A stretch of DNA of 64,000 nucleotides from assembly GCA_022826925.1 (NCBI GenBank), contig JAJDTX010000105.1, positions 62,001-126,000 on the forward strand, read 5' to 3'. Positions 29,816 through 39,780 of this stretch are shown here, one piece after another (within the stretch, counting starts at the first letter, position 1; the number at the start of each line of letters is the position of its first letter). The notes under the pieces were generated by a model. It saw only the letters and a program-made list of their open reading frames with translations. It made no database searches and was not told the DNA's origin. The stretch is from Bryobacterales bacterium. Its GTDB lineage: Bacteria; Acidobacteriota; Terriglobia; Bryobacterales; UBA6623. Position numbers and translations under genes: made by a program.

Positions 29816-30655
29816 ACCAGCCGCTAACGGCGGGAACCATAGGGTGCCCAGGACCAGCAAAGCGATCGCGAACAGGTACACCGAGAATCGCTTGCGAATC
29901 GTCTCTGGCTTGGAGCGCAGCGCGATCCTCGGCCCGATCTGGGAGCCTACTAGCACGAACGCCCCGAGCAGCAACGGATGGTGCCACTGCACAGCTCCCG
30001 TCGCCACGTGGCCGAGCAGCCCGCCCGAAGCTGTCAGGCTCACCATGAATGCCGACGAGCCAAAGGCAACCTTGATCGGAACGCCGAACAGCCGCACGAG
30101 CATGGGGATCTTCAGGAAGCCGCCGGCTGCCCCGGTAAGGCCCGACATGATGCCGATCAGAAACGACAGGGGCAATCCCTTGCCGAGATGAATGCGATAC
30201 GCCTGCCCGGCGCGATGCCTGACCCACTCGAGGCGCGAGCGTCGGCCGGAGCTGGTTGTCTGCGGGCTCAGGTCCGCCAGCATGACGATTCCTGACGCGA
30301 TCAGCAGAATGGCAAGCCCTATGGACAGCGTTGTCGGAGAGAACAGCCGCGCGAAGTATCCGCTGCCGAATGCTCCGACAAAACTGGAAGACTCCAGCAC
30401 GACCGACAGCTTCCAGTCGACCTGCTGCTCCTTGCGGAACAGCAGCACCGCCGACAGCGCGGTGAGGATCGTCAGCCACAGACTCTGTACGGCCGCTACA
30501 TGGAACGGGACTCCGAACAGGAGCTGGAGCGGCGTGTAGAGCACGCCGCCGCCCTGGCCGTGCATGGAGAACCCCACGGCTCCAACGCCTACGATCGAGG
30601 CCAGGATGAGCGAGCGGGGATTCACAGGACGACCGGGATAGGCGGCTGATGCCAC
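29804..30655 (-). CDS. TSUP (TauE/SafE/YfcA) family permease
   Basis: A 283-residue membrane protein with about eight hydrophobic segments and the two TSUP repeats: GVGAVGFSMHGQGGGVLYTPLQLLFG near the N-terminus and LIGIMSGLTGAAGGFLKIP with AFGSSAFMVSLTASGG in the second half. TSUP proteins move sulfite, sulfoacetate or related organosulfur anions across the inner membrane. GTG start at 30655; a later GTG (30625) is possible. Its 3' end overlaps the toxin remnant, which suggests a deletion brought the two together. Confidence 0.88.
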   Translation of the reverse strand: MASAAYPGRPVNPRSLILASIVGVGAVGFSMHGQGGGVLYTPLQLLFGVPFHVAAVQSLWLTILTALSAVLLFRKEQQVDWKLSVVLESSSFVGAFGSGYFARLFSPTTLSIGLAILLIASGIVMLADLSPQTTSSGRRSRLEWVRHRAGQAYRIHLGKGLPLSFLIGIMSGLTGAAGGFLKIPMLVRLFGVPIKVAFGSSAFMVSLTASGGLLGHVATGAVQWHHPLLLGAFVLVGSQIGPRIALRSKPETIRKRFSVYLFAIALLVLGTLWFPPLAAGSSA

Positions 30656-30758
30656 GCGACTGCGGTCGCGCTTAATCGCCGCTGTGGCCGCCCAGTATCA
30701 AGGGGTGCGCGGGAGTGCCGGGCTGACGACCTAGCTGTCACTCTCGCCCGACCCCGGA

Positions 30759-31898
30759 TCAGATCTCGGCCCGGAAGCAACCGCGCGCCAGCGCCTCCGC
30801 AGGCACGTCTCGGTAGGCTGTTTCACCGGCCGGCGGGCCGACGTCCTCGGGATATTCGCCGCTGAGGGCCTCCATGAATGCGATCAGGTCGGCGCGTTCC
30901 TGGGCGCTGAGATGGTCCAGTTCGTGGATCTCCTCGTCGCGAAAGTCGTTCGAGTTGCCCGCGCCCACGTAGAAGTCCACCACCTCCTTCAGCGTCCTCA
31001 GGTGCCCGTCGTGCATGTACGGCGCGCTGTCGGCGATGTTGCGCAGGTGCGGTGTCTTGAATGCGCCCTTGTCAGTGTCGACTTGGCTGACTTCAAAGCG
31101 CCCGATATCTGCCATCGAACCGTCGAGTTCGGCGCCGACGCCGAGATTGTGGAACTTGTTGTCCGTGAACAGGGCATAGCCCTCCTCTTCGTTGATCTCG
31201 TGGCAGACTTCGCAATTGCCCTTCTCCGGGTCCGTGAATACATCGAGTCCGCGGATGGCGTCTTCGCTCATGGCCTCCTTGTCGCCGCCGAACATGTAGC
31301 GGTCGAACGGGGAATTGCCAACCAGCACGGTGCGCTCGAAGCTGGCGATGGACTTGGCCACCATTTCGAAGGCGATCGGGCCTTCGCCCCACGCTTCCTC
31401 GAATAGTTCCGTGTACACCGGGTCTTCGGACAGGCGCTCGACGACGCCCTCGTGCGTGAAGGCCATTTCAATGGGGTTCTCGACCGGTCCGCCAGCCTGC
31501 TCTTCGAGGCTCGCCGCCCGGCCGTCCCAAAACTGGGTGGTGAAGTATGCGGCGTTCATGACCGGCGGCGCCTGCCGCCCGCCGAACTTGCCGCCGACAC
31601 CCTCCGAGAACTGGTTCGGGTCTGCGAATCCGGCCTCCGGGTCGTGGCAGCTCGCGCACGCGATCGAGTTGTCCACCGAGAGCGCCTTGTCGTAGTACAG
31701 CTTACGTCCGAGCGCGACGGTTTGGGCGGTCGCCGGGTTGTCCGCCGGGGCCACCACGGCCGGCAACCCCAGCGGCGGCTCGATCGCGAGGCTCTCGCCC
31801 ACCGGCATGACCGGTCCGCTTGGTGGTTCCGGCCCGCTACAGCCGACCGCGGCCAAGACCGCGATCAGCGGCAGTGCCTGACGACACAGATTTCTCAT
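30759..31898 (-). CDS. Di-haem cytochrome c peroxidase (CcpA/MauG family), lipoprotein
   Basis: About 379 residues from ATG 31898, which follows an AAGGAG site. The lipoprotein signal peptide has its lipobox Cys in LIAVLAAVGCSG. Two c-type haem sites are CASCH (N-terminal domain) and CEVCH (C-terminal domain). Family motifs GRKLYYDKALS, FWDGRAASLEEQA, FKTPHLRNIA and YMHDGHLRTL are present. It should reduce hydrogen peroxide or oxidise a partner in the periplasm using electrons from small cytochromes. It is divergent from the M2 peptidase gene. Confidence 0.92.
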   Translation of the reverse strand: MRNLCRQALPLIAVLAAVGCSGPEPPSGPVMPVGESLAIEPPLGLPAVVAPADNPATAQTVALGRKLYYDKALSVDNSIACASCHDPEAGFADPNQFSEGVGGKFGGRQAPPVMNAAYFTTQFWDGRAASLEEQAGGPVENPIEMAFTHEGVVERLSEDPVYTELFEEAWGEGPIAFEMVAKSIASFERTVLVGNSPFDRYMFGGDKEAMSEDAIRGLDVFTDPEKGNCEVCHEINEEEGYALFTDNKFHNLGVGAELDGSMADIGRFEVSQVDTDKGAFKTPHLRNIADSAPYMHDGHLRTLKEVVDFYVGAGNSNDFRDEEIHELDHLSAQERADLIAFMEALSGEYPEDVGPPAGETAYRDVPAEALARGCFRAEI

Positions 31899-32206
31899 GT
31901 TCCTGGATGCTCCTTGGATTCGTCGCGGCGCGAACGCAGCCGAGGCTGGAATGACCACGGTTGCTTCGCAGCGATCGGGGGCCTCGCAGGCCATCCGGAC
32001 ACGCCTGCTGAGCGACAGCCTCCCTCTTTCAGGATAAGAAACCGAGGCGGCTAGCCGCAACGGATTCCCGCCCCGGTGCCGATCCGGAGCATGTTCACTA
32101 GCTCGGCGGCGCGACGGGCAGCGACTGTCGGCAAACCCCTTCTGATCCGCTCGAGCCGGCGGAGTGCCGGGCCGTTGGCGAGCGCAGCTGGCGCTTAGAA
32201 TGGCAA
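31899..32206. other. Divergent intergenic region (peroxidase/M2 peptidase)
   Basis: About 310 bp without a supported gene. The left end carries the peroxidase ribosome site; the right end carries TAGAAT (32196-32201) for the peptidase gene. Nothing else was recognised. Confidence 0.4.
32196..32201 (+). promoter_or_regulatory. -10 hexamer TAGAAT abutting the M2 peptidase start
   Basis: TAGAAT ends 5 nt before GTG 32207 and 8 nt before ATG 32210. Either codon would be at or within a few bases of the transcript's 5' end. TTGGCG about 15 nt upstream is a possible weak -35. Confidence 0.55.
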
Positions 32207-32209
32207 GTG

Positions 32210-34015
32210 ATGACCTCACATTCTCGAACAGCGCTGCAAGCTTGCGTAGGTGCCGTCGCCCTTGTGCTTGTCGGCGGCTGCTCCCCGAGTCCGCAATCCG
32301 AAGCCGACAGGTTCCTGGCGACCTACGAGCAGCTCCTGGGAGGGCTGTACCCCATCGTGGCCGAGTCGTTTTGGAAGTCGTCCACCGACGTGACGGACCT
32401 TCACGTGGGCGAGCGCATCGGCGCGGAGCAGGTCATGGCCTCCGTCACCGGCAATCCTTGGGTGATCGAGACGGTCAAGCAGTTGCTCGAGCGCGAGGAG
32501 CAGCTCGATGACGCGACCAAGCGTCAGCTGCGCAAGGTGCTGATGGCCGCCGCCGAATATCCTGGCACGATCCCGGAGGTCGTCGCTGCGCGCGTGTCAG
32601 CGGAAGCGGAGCAGAGCGCGATCCTGGACTCGTTCGAGTTCTGCGCCGAGCGCTCTGGCGAGCGCTGCGTCGAGGTCGTGACGCCCAACCAGATCGACCA
32701 AGTGCTGGTCACATCCGAGGACGAACCTGAGCGGCGCAAGATATGGGAGGTTGCGAAACAGACAGGGCCGGCGTTGAAACAAGGCATCGGAGAGCTGCGC
32801 GACCTGCGCAACCAGGTCGCCCAGGAGATGGGCTACGACTCGTTCTTCGCGCTGCAAGTTGACGACTACGGCATGACCGTGAACGAAATGATGGCCATGA
32901 TGGAGCGCTTCAACGAAGACCTCAGGCCGCTCTACGAGCAGCTCCACACTTGGACCAAGCACGAGCTGGCAGAACGCTACGGCCAGCCGGTCCCGGAAAA
33001 GATTCCCGCCCATTGGATCGGCAATCGCTGGGCGCAAGCCTGGCCGGGGCTCGCCAGCGGCATTGACCTCGACGAGCTGGTCAAGGCGCAGGAACCGGAG
33101 TGGATTGTCCGCCAGTCCGAGATGTTCTATACGTCTCTGGGAATGCCCTCGCTGCCGCAGTCGTTCTACGAACGGTCAGACCTCTACCCCTTGCCGCCCG
33201 GCGCCGAGCGCAAGAAGAACACCCACGCATCGGCTTGGCACATGGACCTAGAGACCGACGTGCGCTCGCTGATGAGCGTCGAGAATAACTGGCGCTGGTT
33301 CGAGACATCGCACCACGAGTTGGGACACGTTTACTACTACATGGCGTATAGCAGCGGCGACGTGCCGTTGACGCTGCGGGAAGGTGCCAACCGGGCCTTT
33401 CACGAAGCGGTCGGGGACCTGATCGGGATCGCCGCTCGCCAGCCTGCGTACCTGAAGGAGATCGGGCTGCTTGAGCAAGATGCGGAAATCGACGAGATTG
33501 CCTGGCTGCTGGACGAGGCCTTGGACCAGGCTGTGGTGTTCATTCCCTTCGCTGCCGGGACGATGTCGTTCTTCGAGCACGACCTGTATGAGGAGGATCT
33601 GCCGGTCGGGGAGTTCAACCAGCGCTGGTGGGAGCACGCCGGGCGGTTCCAAGGGATCCAGCCACCGGACCCGCGGGGCGAGGAGTATTGCGACGCTTGC
33701 ACCAAGACCCACATCACCGACGACCCGGCGCAGTACTACGACTACGCGATGGCGTTCGTGATCAAGTACCAGCTGCACACCTACATCGCCAACAACATCC
33801 TCAAGCAGGATCCGCGAAACTGCAACTACTACGGCAACGAGCAGGTCGGTGACTTCCTCTGGGATCTGCTCAGTCTGGGCGCAACGCGTGATTGGCGCGA
33901 AGTGATGCTGGAAAAGACTGGCAGCGAGGTCTCCACCAAGGCGATGCTGGATTATTTCTCCCCGCTCGTGGACTATCTGGAGCGGGCCAACGAGGGCAGG
34001 CAGATCGGCTGGTAG
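32210..34015 (+). CDS. M2-family peptidyl-dipeptidase (ACE-like), lipoprotein
   Basis: About 601 residues with a lipoprotein signal ([14 protein letters not shown]). The zinc site is HHELGH (His369, Glu370, His373), with the third ligand Glu399 in [13 protein letters not shown], as in angiotensin-converting enzyme but with two extra residues between the motifs. It should release dipeptides from the C-termini of oligopeptides, outside the cytoplasm. GTG 32207 would add one Met. The motif [15 protein letters not shown] and the C-terminal [16 protein letters not shown] fit M2 proteins. Probably nutritional peptide breakdown; no transporter is next to it. Confidence 0.93.
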   Translation: MTSHSRTALQACVGAVALVLVGGCSPSPQSEADRFLATYEQLLGGLYPIVAESFWKSSTDVTDLHVGERIGAEQVMASVTGNPWVIETVKQLLEREEQLDDATKRQLRKVLMAAAEYPGTIPEVVAARVSAEAEQSAILDSFEFCAERSGERCVEVVTPNQIDQVLVTSEDEPERRKIWEVAKQTGPALKQGIGELRDLRNQVAQEMGYDSFFALQVDDYGMTVNEMMAMMERFNEDLRPLYEQLHTWTKHELAERYGQPVPEKIPAHWIGNRWAQAWPGLASGIDLDELVKAQEPEWIVRQSEMFYTSLGMPSLPQSFYERSDLYPLPPGAERKKNTHASAWHMDLETDVRSLMSVENNWRWFETSHHELGHVYYYMAYSSGDVPLTLREGANRAFHEAVGDLIGIAARQPAYLKEIGLLEQDAEIDEIAWLLDEALDQAVVFIPFAAGTMSFFEHDLYEEDLPVGEFNQRWWEHAGRFQGIQPPDPRGEEYCDACTKTHITDDPAQYYDYAMAFVIKYQLHTYIANNILKQDPRNCNYYGNEQVGDFLWDLLSLGATRDWREVMLEKTGSEVSTKAMLDYFSPLVDYLERANEGRQIGW

Positions 34016-34052
34016 GGCCCGGTTCCCGGCGCGAAGCGCTACGCTGAGAGCA

Positions 34053-35165
34053 GTGCCGGACTCTCTCGTGGCGGTGGCTATGAGCGGCGGAGTGGATTCC
34101 TCCGCCGTTGCCGCGTTGTTGCACAGCCGGCGTCAGCCCATCGTGGGCATGACCATGCAGCTGTGGGACCAGCAGCGCATGCCGCAACTGGTTCCCGAGG
34201 ATGGCACCTCCGGCAGGTGCTGCTCCTTGGACGATGTGTACGACGCCCGCTGGGTGGCGCAACGGCTGGGGATTCCCTACTACGTCGTCAATTTCGAGGA
34301 GAGTTTCGAGCGGCAGGTCGTCCAGCCGTTCGTGGCGGACTACCTAGCCGGGCGGACGCCGATCCCATGCACGCTGTGCAACAACTTCCTGAAGTTCGAC
34401 CGCTTCTTGGAGACCGCCAGCCAAGTCGGGGCAGACACGGTGGCCACGGGACACTACGCGCGGATCGAGTACGACCGAGAATCCGGAAGGCACCTCCTGC
34501 TCGCCGGCGTTGACGAGTCGCGCGACCAGTCCTATTTCCTCTTCGGCCTGACGCAACAGCAGCTTGCGCGCACCATGTTTCCGCTTGGATCCATGGGCAA
34601 GGCCGAGGTGCGCGAGCTGGCCCGGGACCTCGGCCTCGACGTCGCCGGCAAGGCGGAGAGCCGCGAGATCTGCTTCGTGCCCAACGGCGACTACGCCAGT
34701 TTCGTCGAAGCGTACCGCGAGCAGGACGCCGAGCTGGGCGAGGCCGAGCCGGGCGAGGTGGTATCCGAGGACGGCGCGGTGCTGGGGGAGCACGGGGGCG
34801 TCCACAACTTCACGGTGGGCCAGCGCCGGGGACTGGGCATCGCCGTCGGCCGGCCGGTCTATGTGACCGAAATCCAAGCCGCCGATCGCAAGGTAGTGGT
34901 TGGGCCCAAGGAGTCCCTGCTGCGCGAGGCCTGCCGGATTCGCGACCCCAATTGGATCCGTTTCGATGCGCTGCGAGAGCCGGTGCGGGCGCAGGCCAAG
35001 ATCCGCTATCGCGCACCCCTGGCCTGGGCCGAGGTCCGGCCGGTAGTTGGCGCGCCAGACCAGGCCGAAGTCGTCTTTGACGAGCCGCAATGCGCAGTCA
35101 CTCCAGGCCAGGCCGCGGTCTTCTATGCCGATGACTACGTGCTGGGAGGCGGCTGGATCGTATGA
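34053..35165 (+). CDS. mnmA: tRNA-specific 2-thiouridylase
   Basis: A 370-residue MnmA, which makes 2-thiouridine at wobble U34 of Lys, Glu and Gln tRNAs. The ATP-binding PP-loop is [15 protein letters not shown]. The catalytic cysteines are in [12 protein letters not shown] and [15 protein letters not shown], and [11 protein letters not shown] is the family motif. GTG 34053 is taken as start because the PP-loop is then about nine residues from the N-terminus, as usual. TACGCT ending 7 nt upstream may be a weak -10 for a leaderless transcript. Confidence 0.95.
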   Translation: MPDSLVAVAMSGGVDSSAVAALLHSRRQPIVGMTMQLWDQQRMPQLVPEDGTSGRCCSLDDVYDARWVAQRLGIPYYVVNFEESFERQVVQPFVADYLAGRTPIPCTLCNNFLKFDRFLETASQVGADTVATGHYARIEYDRESGRHLLLAGVDESRDQSYFLFGLTQQQLARTMFPLGSMGKAEVRELARDLGLDVAGKAESREICFVPNGDYASFVEAYREQDAELGEAEPGEVVSEDGAVLGEHGGVHNFTVGQRRGLGIAVGRPVYVTEIQAADRKVVVGPKESLLREACRIRDPNWIRFDALREPVRAQAKIRYRAPLAWAEVRPVVGAPDQAEVVFDEPQCAVTPGQAAVFYADDYVLGGGWIV

Positions 35166-35218
35166 CACGGAGTGTCGACCGACTCGGCTAACGATTCGGC
35201 CGTTCGGTGCGTCCAACC

Positions 35219-35869
35219 ATGAGGAAGGACAGTGCAAAAGTGCAGGCAGCCAAGGCGGAGAGTCTACACTTCGGATTGAGCCCGGCCCGCGACGACCTCA
35301 CCGAGCGGCGGCTGGTGGAGGCCGCCCAAGACGGAGACCAAGGGGCGTTTAGCGAGTTGGTGCGGCGCTACGACCGCAGCGTGCTGCGGATCGCCCTGCG
35401 GCTACTGCCATCGAGGGAGGACGCCCAGGACGCCTATCAGGACGCATTCATCAAGGCCTATCGCAGGCTGGACACGTTCCGCTTCCAGTGCCGCTTCCAT
35501 ACCTGGCTCTATCGCATCGCAACCAACGTGTGCTTGGACCACTTGCGGCGGCGCAAGGCGCGTCCCGAATTCGGCGTTTTCGAGGCCGACCACGAGACGG
35601 GCCGTTCCCCACTGCAGCTCGCCGCTGATCCGCGCCCTTCCAGCTCCCCGGAGCAGATGCTGGGGAGCGACGAGATTTCCCGCCGCATCAAGCTCGCGCT
35701 CGACACGCTCTCGGATCGAGAGCGCTTGGTATTCACGCTGCGCCACCACGAGGGCATGCGACTGCGCCAGATAGGCGAGACTTGCTCGATGAGCGAGGAG
35801 TCTGCCAAGCAGTGCTTGTTCCGCGCCACCAAGAAACTGCGCAAGGAGTTGCAGGATGTCCGCGCCTGA
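35219..35869 (+). CDS. ECF-type RNA polymerase sigma factor
   Basis: About 216 residues. Region 2 is ELVRRYDRSVLRIALRLL with EDAQDAYQDAFIKAYRRLD and FHTWLYRIATNVCLDHLRRR. Region 4 is LDTLSDRERLVFTLRHHEG with LRQIGETCSMSEESAKQCLF. GTG 35207 would add four residues. The gene overlaps the next by 14 bp; that gene encodes a one-helix membrane protein likely to be its anti-sigma factor. DUF4097 and PDZ protein genes follow, forming a probable envelope-stress operon. Confidence 0.93.
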   Translation: MRKDSAKVQAAKAESLHFGLSPARDDLTERRLVEAAQDGDQGAFSELVRRYDRSVLRIALRLLPSREDAQDAYQDAFIKAYRRLDTFRFQCRFHTWLYRIATNVCLDHLRRRKARPEFGVFEADHETGRSPLQLAADPRPSSSPEQMLGSDEISRRIKLALDTLSDRERLVFTLRHHEGMRLRQIGETCSMSEESAKQCLFRATKKLRKELQDVRA

Positions 35870-36845
35870 CGATCGCGCCGCCCTCGAGAGCGAGCTGTTG
35901 CGGCAGCGCATCCGCTTGTACCTCTACGGCGAGCTGGGCTTGGCCGAGCGCAAGGAGGTCGAGCGATTCCGCGACGAGATGCCCGAGTTCCGGGCCTTGT
36001 TCGAGGAGGAACAGGCGTTCTTGCTCTCGCTCAGCGATTCCGATGTCGACGCCGAGGCGGAATCTCTATTGGACGATTGCCGCCACGATCTAGCGCTGGC
36101 AGTTGCCGCCGAAGGAAGCTTGGGCCGGACCTCTTCGCTCTGGCGCGGCCTGGGTCGGCGCTTGCGCAGCCTGGGCTCGGCGCTCGCTGCCCGCCCGTTG
36201 GTCTGGCAGCCCGCCGCGGCGGCTGTCCTGGTGTTTGTTGGGTTCGTGGCCGGCCGCGATGTCCGGTCGGTCAGATTTCTCGCTCCGGAGCCTGTGGACG
36301 GAGCCAGCCTGATCGAGTCATTCTCCCTTGATGCCAACCGCACCCTGACAGGGATCGAGACCGTCCAGCTCGACCCTGTCGGGGGCCAAGTCCGGATAGT
36401 CCTGGAAGAGCGCAGGGTCGTCAGCGGCGAGTCGTCGGATCCGCTGATCCGCGGAATGCTCATGGACACGGTGCGGGAATCGCACGCGGGGGCGCGCCTG
36501 TCGTCGCTCGAAGCCCTGCAGGGGCACGCGTCCGACCGCGAAGTGCGCAGCATCTTGCTGCGCTCCATGCTGGAGGACCAGAACCCCGGCATCAGACTCC
36601 AGGCGCTAGAAGCGGTCAGAGGGCAGATTGACGAGCCGGACGTGCGGGCTGCGCTTGTCGAGACGTTGCGCTCGGACCCGCTCGATGGCATGCGGATCCA
36701 TGCGATCCAGCTCCTCGGCCAGCGTCCAGGCCGGGAATTGGTGGGCGCGCTGCAGGAATTGGTGGAGCGCGAACAAAACCCATTCGTGCTGCACGAGAGC
36801 GAGCGCATCTTGGACGTGCTCGACGCGTCAATGGAGCGTTTCTGA
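35856..36845 (+). CDS. Probable anti-sigma factor with periplasmic HEAT-like repeats
   Basis: A 329-residue protein. The N-terminal cytoplasmic part (about 1-105) has the anti-sigma-like helix IRLYLYGELGLAERKEVERF but no zinc-binding Cys. One membrane helix follows (VWQPAAAAVLVFVGFVAG, about 115-132). Outside, the last 120 residues form HEAT-like helical pairs: [40 protein letters not shown] and MRIHAIQLLGQRPGRELVG. The repeats could read a periplasmic protein signal. It overlaps the sigma gene by 14 bp; the DUF4097 gene begins 4 bp after its stop. Confidence 0.7.
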   Translation: MSAPDDRAALESELLRQRIRLYLYGELGLAERKEVERFRDEMPEFRALFEEEQAFLLSLSDSDVDAEAESLLDDCRHDLALAVAAEGSLGRTSSLWRGLGRRLRSLGSALAARPLVWQPAAAAVLVFVGFVAGRDVRSVRFLAPEPVDGASLIESFSLDANRTLTGIETVQLDPVGGQVRIVLEERRVVSGESSDPLIRGMLMDTVRESHAGARLSSLEALQGHASDREVRSILLRSMLEDQNPGIRLQALEAVRGQIDEPDVRAALVETLRSDPLDGMRIHAIQLLGQRPGRELVGALQELVEREQNPFVLHESERILDVLDASMERF

Positions 36846-36849
36846 AGCC

Positions 36850-37992
36850 ATGCCGATTCGGAGGTGCAGGCCTGCCTTCAGCGCGGTTGGCGCGGGCCTG
36901 GCTCTGGTCGCCGCCCTGGCGGCGCAGCCGCAGCGGGACGGGCGGTATTGGACGCAGGAGTGGACCGGCGAGGAGCCCGCGGCAGAGCGGATTGAAGTTC
37001 GCGCCAGCGGCCCCGTGGTGGTGCGCGGCACGGATCGCGACAACGTGCGCTATACCCTGACCAGCCGCGGCAGGGCCGAGCGCAGCGGCACGTGGGTGCC
37101 GGTTGTGTTTCAGGAGTCCGGGGTAGTTTCCGAGCGCCTGGGAGACCGCACCCTGGCCATCAATCTCCGGGACCCGGTCTGCGGCAATTGCAGGGTTGGC
37201 TTCCGGCTCGATGTCGAAGTCCCCAGGGCGACTGCCGAGATCGACTTGGTGACGCGAGCGGGCGGCATTGTCGTCCAAGGCATCGCCGGCTCGGTCACCG
37301 CCCACACCGTTGGCGGCTCGATCGCGGTCGACCAGGTGCAGGGTGGCGTGACCGCGACCACCGAGGGCGGCAGCGTGCGGTTGGGCAGCATTGGAGGCCC
37401 GGTGAACTGCGAGACCGCCGGGGGCAGCATTGTGCTGGCCCGCGCCGGCGGGCAAGCCCGCCTCGTCACTCGTGGCGGCATGATCGAAGCGGCCTCGGTG
37501 GCGGGTGATCTCCGAGCGGAGACGGGCGCCGGCAGCATCGAGATCGGGCGCGTGGATGGGACCGTGCAGGCCAGGACGGGCGGCGGAGTGATCCGTGCGG
37601 CTGACGTGCGAAAGGGCATGCAGGCCGAGGCGGGAGCCGGCGACATCCGCATCGGCAAGGTGCGCGGGACGCTCGTATTGACCAGCGGAGCGGGAGACAT
37701 TGTGGCCGCGCTGCACGAGGGTGCGAGTTTGAGCCACTCCGAGATCACCACGTCCGTGGGCACGATCGTGCTGTCGCTGCCGGAATCGCTGGCACTGACG
37801 CTGGAGGCGAGCATTGAGCTGGCCCGGGGCCGGCACGGGATCGTCAGCGAGTTCCCCTCCATTCAAGTCCAGCGCTCGTCGCGCCTGTTCGGACCCGTGA
37901 GCGAGCAGGCCGCCGGCGAGATCAACGGCGGGGGATCGGTGGTGAGGATCCGCAACGGCTTGGGACGGATCGAAATCAGGAAGAACCGCTAG
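36850..37992 (+). CDS. Exported DUF4097-type beta-helix-like protein
   Basis: 380 residues from ATG 36850, 4 bp after the anti-sigma stop. The N-terminus has a signal segment (FSAVGAGLALVAALAAQP). Most of the rest is made of short Gly-rich turns repeating every 18-20 residues (GGIVVQGIAG, GGSIAVDQVQG, GGSVRLGSIGG, GGSIVLARAGG, GGMIEAASVAG, GAGSIEIGRVDG), the DUF4097/putative adhesin pattern that builds a beta solenoid. Function unknown; such genes often sit with ECF sigma systems and may be their periplasmic effectors. Confidence 0.8.
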   Translation: MPIRRCRPAFSAVGAGLALVAALAAQPQRDGRYWTQEWTGEEPAAERIEVRASGPVVVRGTDRDNVRYTLTSRGRAERSGTWVPVVFQESGVVSERLGDRTLAINLRDPVCGNCRVGFRLDVEVPRATAEIDLVTRAGGIVVQGIAGSVTAHTVGGSIAVDQVQGGVTATTEGGSVRLGSIGGPVNCETAGGSIVLARAGGQARLVTRGGMIEAASVAGDLRAETGAGSIEIGRVDGTVQARTGGGVIRAADVRKGMQAEAGAGDIRIGKVRGTLVLTSGAGDIVAALHEGASLSHSEITTSVGTIVLSLPESLALTLEASIELARGRHGIVSEFPSIQVQRSSRLFGPVSEQAAGEINGGGSVVRIRNGLGRIEIRKNR

Positions 37993-38020
37993 AGGCCATT
38001 GTGTGACAGGAGGAATGATC

Positions 38021-38902
38021 GTGCATACGCAAATTCGGAAGACCCTGATCGTTTGCGCCGCCCTCGCGTGCGCAGCGCCTGCCGGAGCGGCGCCCAGCGT
38101 TCACGGCCACTTCGCTTTCGCTCCGGCCAGCTACGTCGGCATTGGAGTGATGGATATCAACGACGAAACCGCGCGCGAGATCGGCCTGGTCGAGGCACAC
38201 GGGATCGAGATCAGCAGCGTCGCTGCTGACAGTCCCGCCGAGCGCGCCGGCCTGCGCGAGGGCGACTTCGTCGTGACCTACCGCGGCGAGCGCGTGCACG
38301 GCTACCAGCACTTCGCCCGGCTAGTCCGCGAGACTCCGGTCGGCCGCACCGTCGAACTCGGTGTCGTGCGGGACGGTGAACGCACGACGCTGGCAGTGGA
38401 GATCGGAGAGCGGGAGGGGCTGGGCGCGACGAAGGAGACGATCGAGGCGGTCAAGCAACAGTTGGAGTCGGTCAAGGACAAGCTCGGCTCTGCCCGTCTG
38501 CGTCTTGAGGCAGACGGACCTCCGTGGCGGTCGGAGTTCACGTGGGACTTCGATGTCCCGCAGGTACACATGATCGCCAAGAACCGGCGTTTGGGCACGG
38601 AACTGGAGGGCTTGGACGGCCAGCTTGCGGAGTTCTTCGGCGTTGAGCGAGGCGTGCTCGTGCGCCACGTGCAGTCCGGTTCCACCGCAGAGATGGCCGA
38701 CCTGCGGGCCGGTGACGTGATCGTCTCGGTTGATGGGGAGCCGGTAAATCGCCCGGCGGAAGTAGGCAAGCTGGCGGCGGCTTCCGAGGACCGCTTGGTA
38801 GACGTGGAGATCATCCGCGACCGGAATCGAAAGACGCTTCGCTTCGATGTCGCTTCAGAAGCGGCGCCGCATCCCGCCAATGCGGTTTCGGACCCGAATT
38901 AG
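38021..38902 (+). CDS. Exported protein with two PDZ domains
   Basis: About 293 residues. GTG 38021 is preferred because AGGAGG lies 7 nt upstream; ATG 38015 would be only 1 nt from it. Signal peptide LIVCAALACAAPAGA. The first PDZ is at about residues 38-125 (YVGIGVMDI, AGLREGDFVVTYRGERV) and the second at about 205-285 (GVLVRHVQSGSTAEM, DLRAGDVIVSVDGEPV). A coiled, charged linker (KETIEAVKQQLESVKDKL) separates them. There is no protease domain, so this is a peptide-binding or scaffold protein in the periplasm, last in the sigma operon. It overlaps recO tail to tail by 4 bp. Confidence 0.85.
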   Translation: MHTQIRKTLIVCAALACAAPAGAAPSVHGHFAFAPASYVGIGVMDINDETAREIGLVEAHGIEISSVAADSPAERAGLREGDFVVTYRGERVHGYQHFARLVRETPVGRTVELGVVRDGERTTLAVEIGEREGLGATKETIEAVKQQLESVKDKLGSARLRLEADGPPWRSEFTWDFDVPQVHMIAKNRRLGTELEGLDGQLAEFFGVERGVLVRHVQSGSTAEMADLRAGDVIVSVDGEPVNRPAEVGKLAAASEDRLVDVEIIRDRNRKTLRFDVASEAAPHPANAVSDPN

Positions 38903-39705
38903 CCCTGGCCGCCGTGCGCGTCGCGCCAGAGTTCGCGCAGGGCTTGGACTCCGCGAAGCTGCAGCTCGACTTGGGCTTGGGTGCGCTGTAGCAGGAACCG
39001 CTGGAGCGCGAAGCCCGACGGCTCTTGCCACAGGGAGGCATCCAACCTGTCCAGCCGTTGCTTGAGCATGGCCGCGGCCAGCGCGCGCGCTTCGTGCGGG
39101 AGCGCCCAGGAGTTGGAATCCTTGAATTCGGCGCGAAACAGCCCTTCCCGATCGGCCCCGAAATAGGCGGGTTCATCTTCCGCGAAGGCCTGGTTCGATT
39201 CAATGCACTGTCCCAGGGGCGGAAGCCAGCCGCCCAGGCGCGCCGACCAAAGCAGGTAGTACGCCAAGGCGCGGTGCGCCCAGGGCTGCACCCTGTCGCT
39301 GGAGTCGCCCTCCTCGATACCCCGCCGGAATTCCTCGACTACCAGCCGCAGCAAGCGGAATTGGGCGTCGTTGGGCTCTTGCTCTGGTAGCAGCAGGTCC
39401 GAGGTCTCGGCAATCACGTCCAACACGATGCTCGTCGGGTACGTCGCTTTCCACAGGTTCGACGGGCCGGCCAGCTCGGCTTTCTGGACCGTGACCAGAT
39501 CTCGGTTTTCCTTCTGCAAGTAGTAGACATGGGAGAAGGCCAAGCGTTCCAACCCAACGCCGAACTTGTTGTTCTTGGGGCGGCGCACTCCGCTCGCCAC
39601 GCCGCGGAGCTTGCCTCGCTCGCGGGTGAAGAAGCTGACGATGAGATCGGCGTCGCGGTACGGGTAATTGCGCAGTATCAATGCCTCGCTCTCTCTGGAT
39701 GGCAT
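38899..39705 (-). CDS. recO: DNA repair protein RecO
   Basis: A 268-residue RecO, which with RecR loads RecA on SSB-coated DNA. The N-terminal OB fold reads EALILRNYPYRDADLIVSFFTRERGKLRGVA, starting right after the initiator, with KNNKFGVGLERLAF. The C-terminal helical domain follows. The usual zinc finger (two CxxC pairs) is reduced to a single Cys in LPPLGQCIES. Convergent with the PDZ gene and divergent from the sulfatase gene. Confidence 0.88.
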   Translation of the reverse strand: MPSRESEALILRNYPYRDADLIVSFFTRERGKLRGVASGVRRPKNNKFGVGLERLAFSHVYYLQKENRDLVTVQKAELAGPSNLWKATYPTSIVLDVIAETSDLLLPEQEPNDAQFRLLRLVVEEFRRGIEEGDSSDRVQPWAHRALAYYLLWSARLGGWLPPLGQCIESNQAFAEDEPAYFGADREGLFRAEFKDSNSWALPHEARALAAAMLKQRLDRLDASLWQEPSGFALQRFLLQRTQAQVELQLRGVQALRELWRDAHGGQG

Positions 39706-39780
39706 GAACTACGAGATCTGCTGCCGAGGCACGAGCGAACGCGTCGGTGCCGCCCGGAGTCGCGTGGCCGGGGGCGCTGC

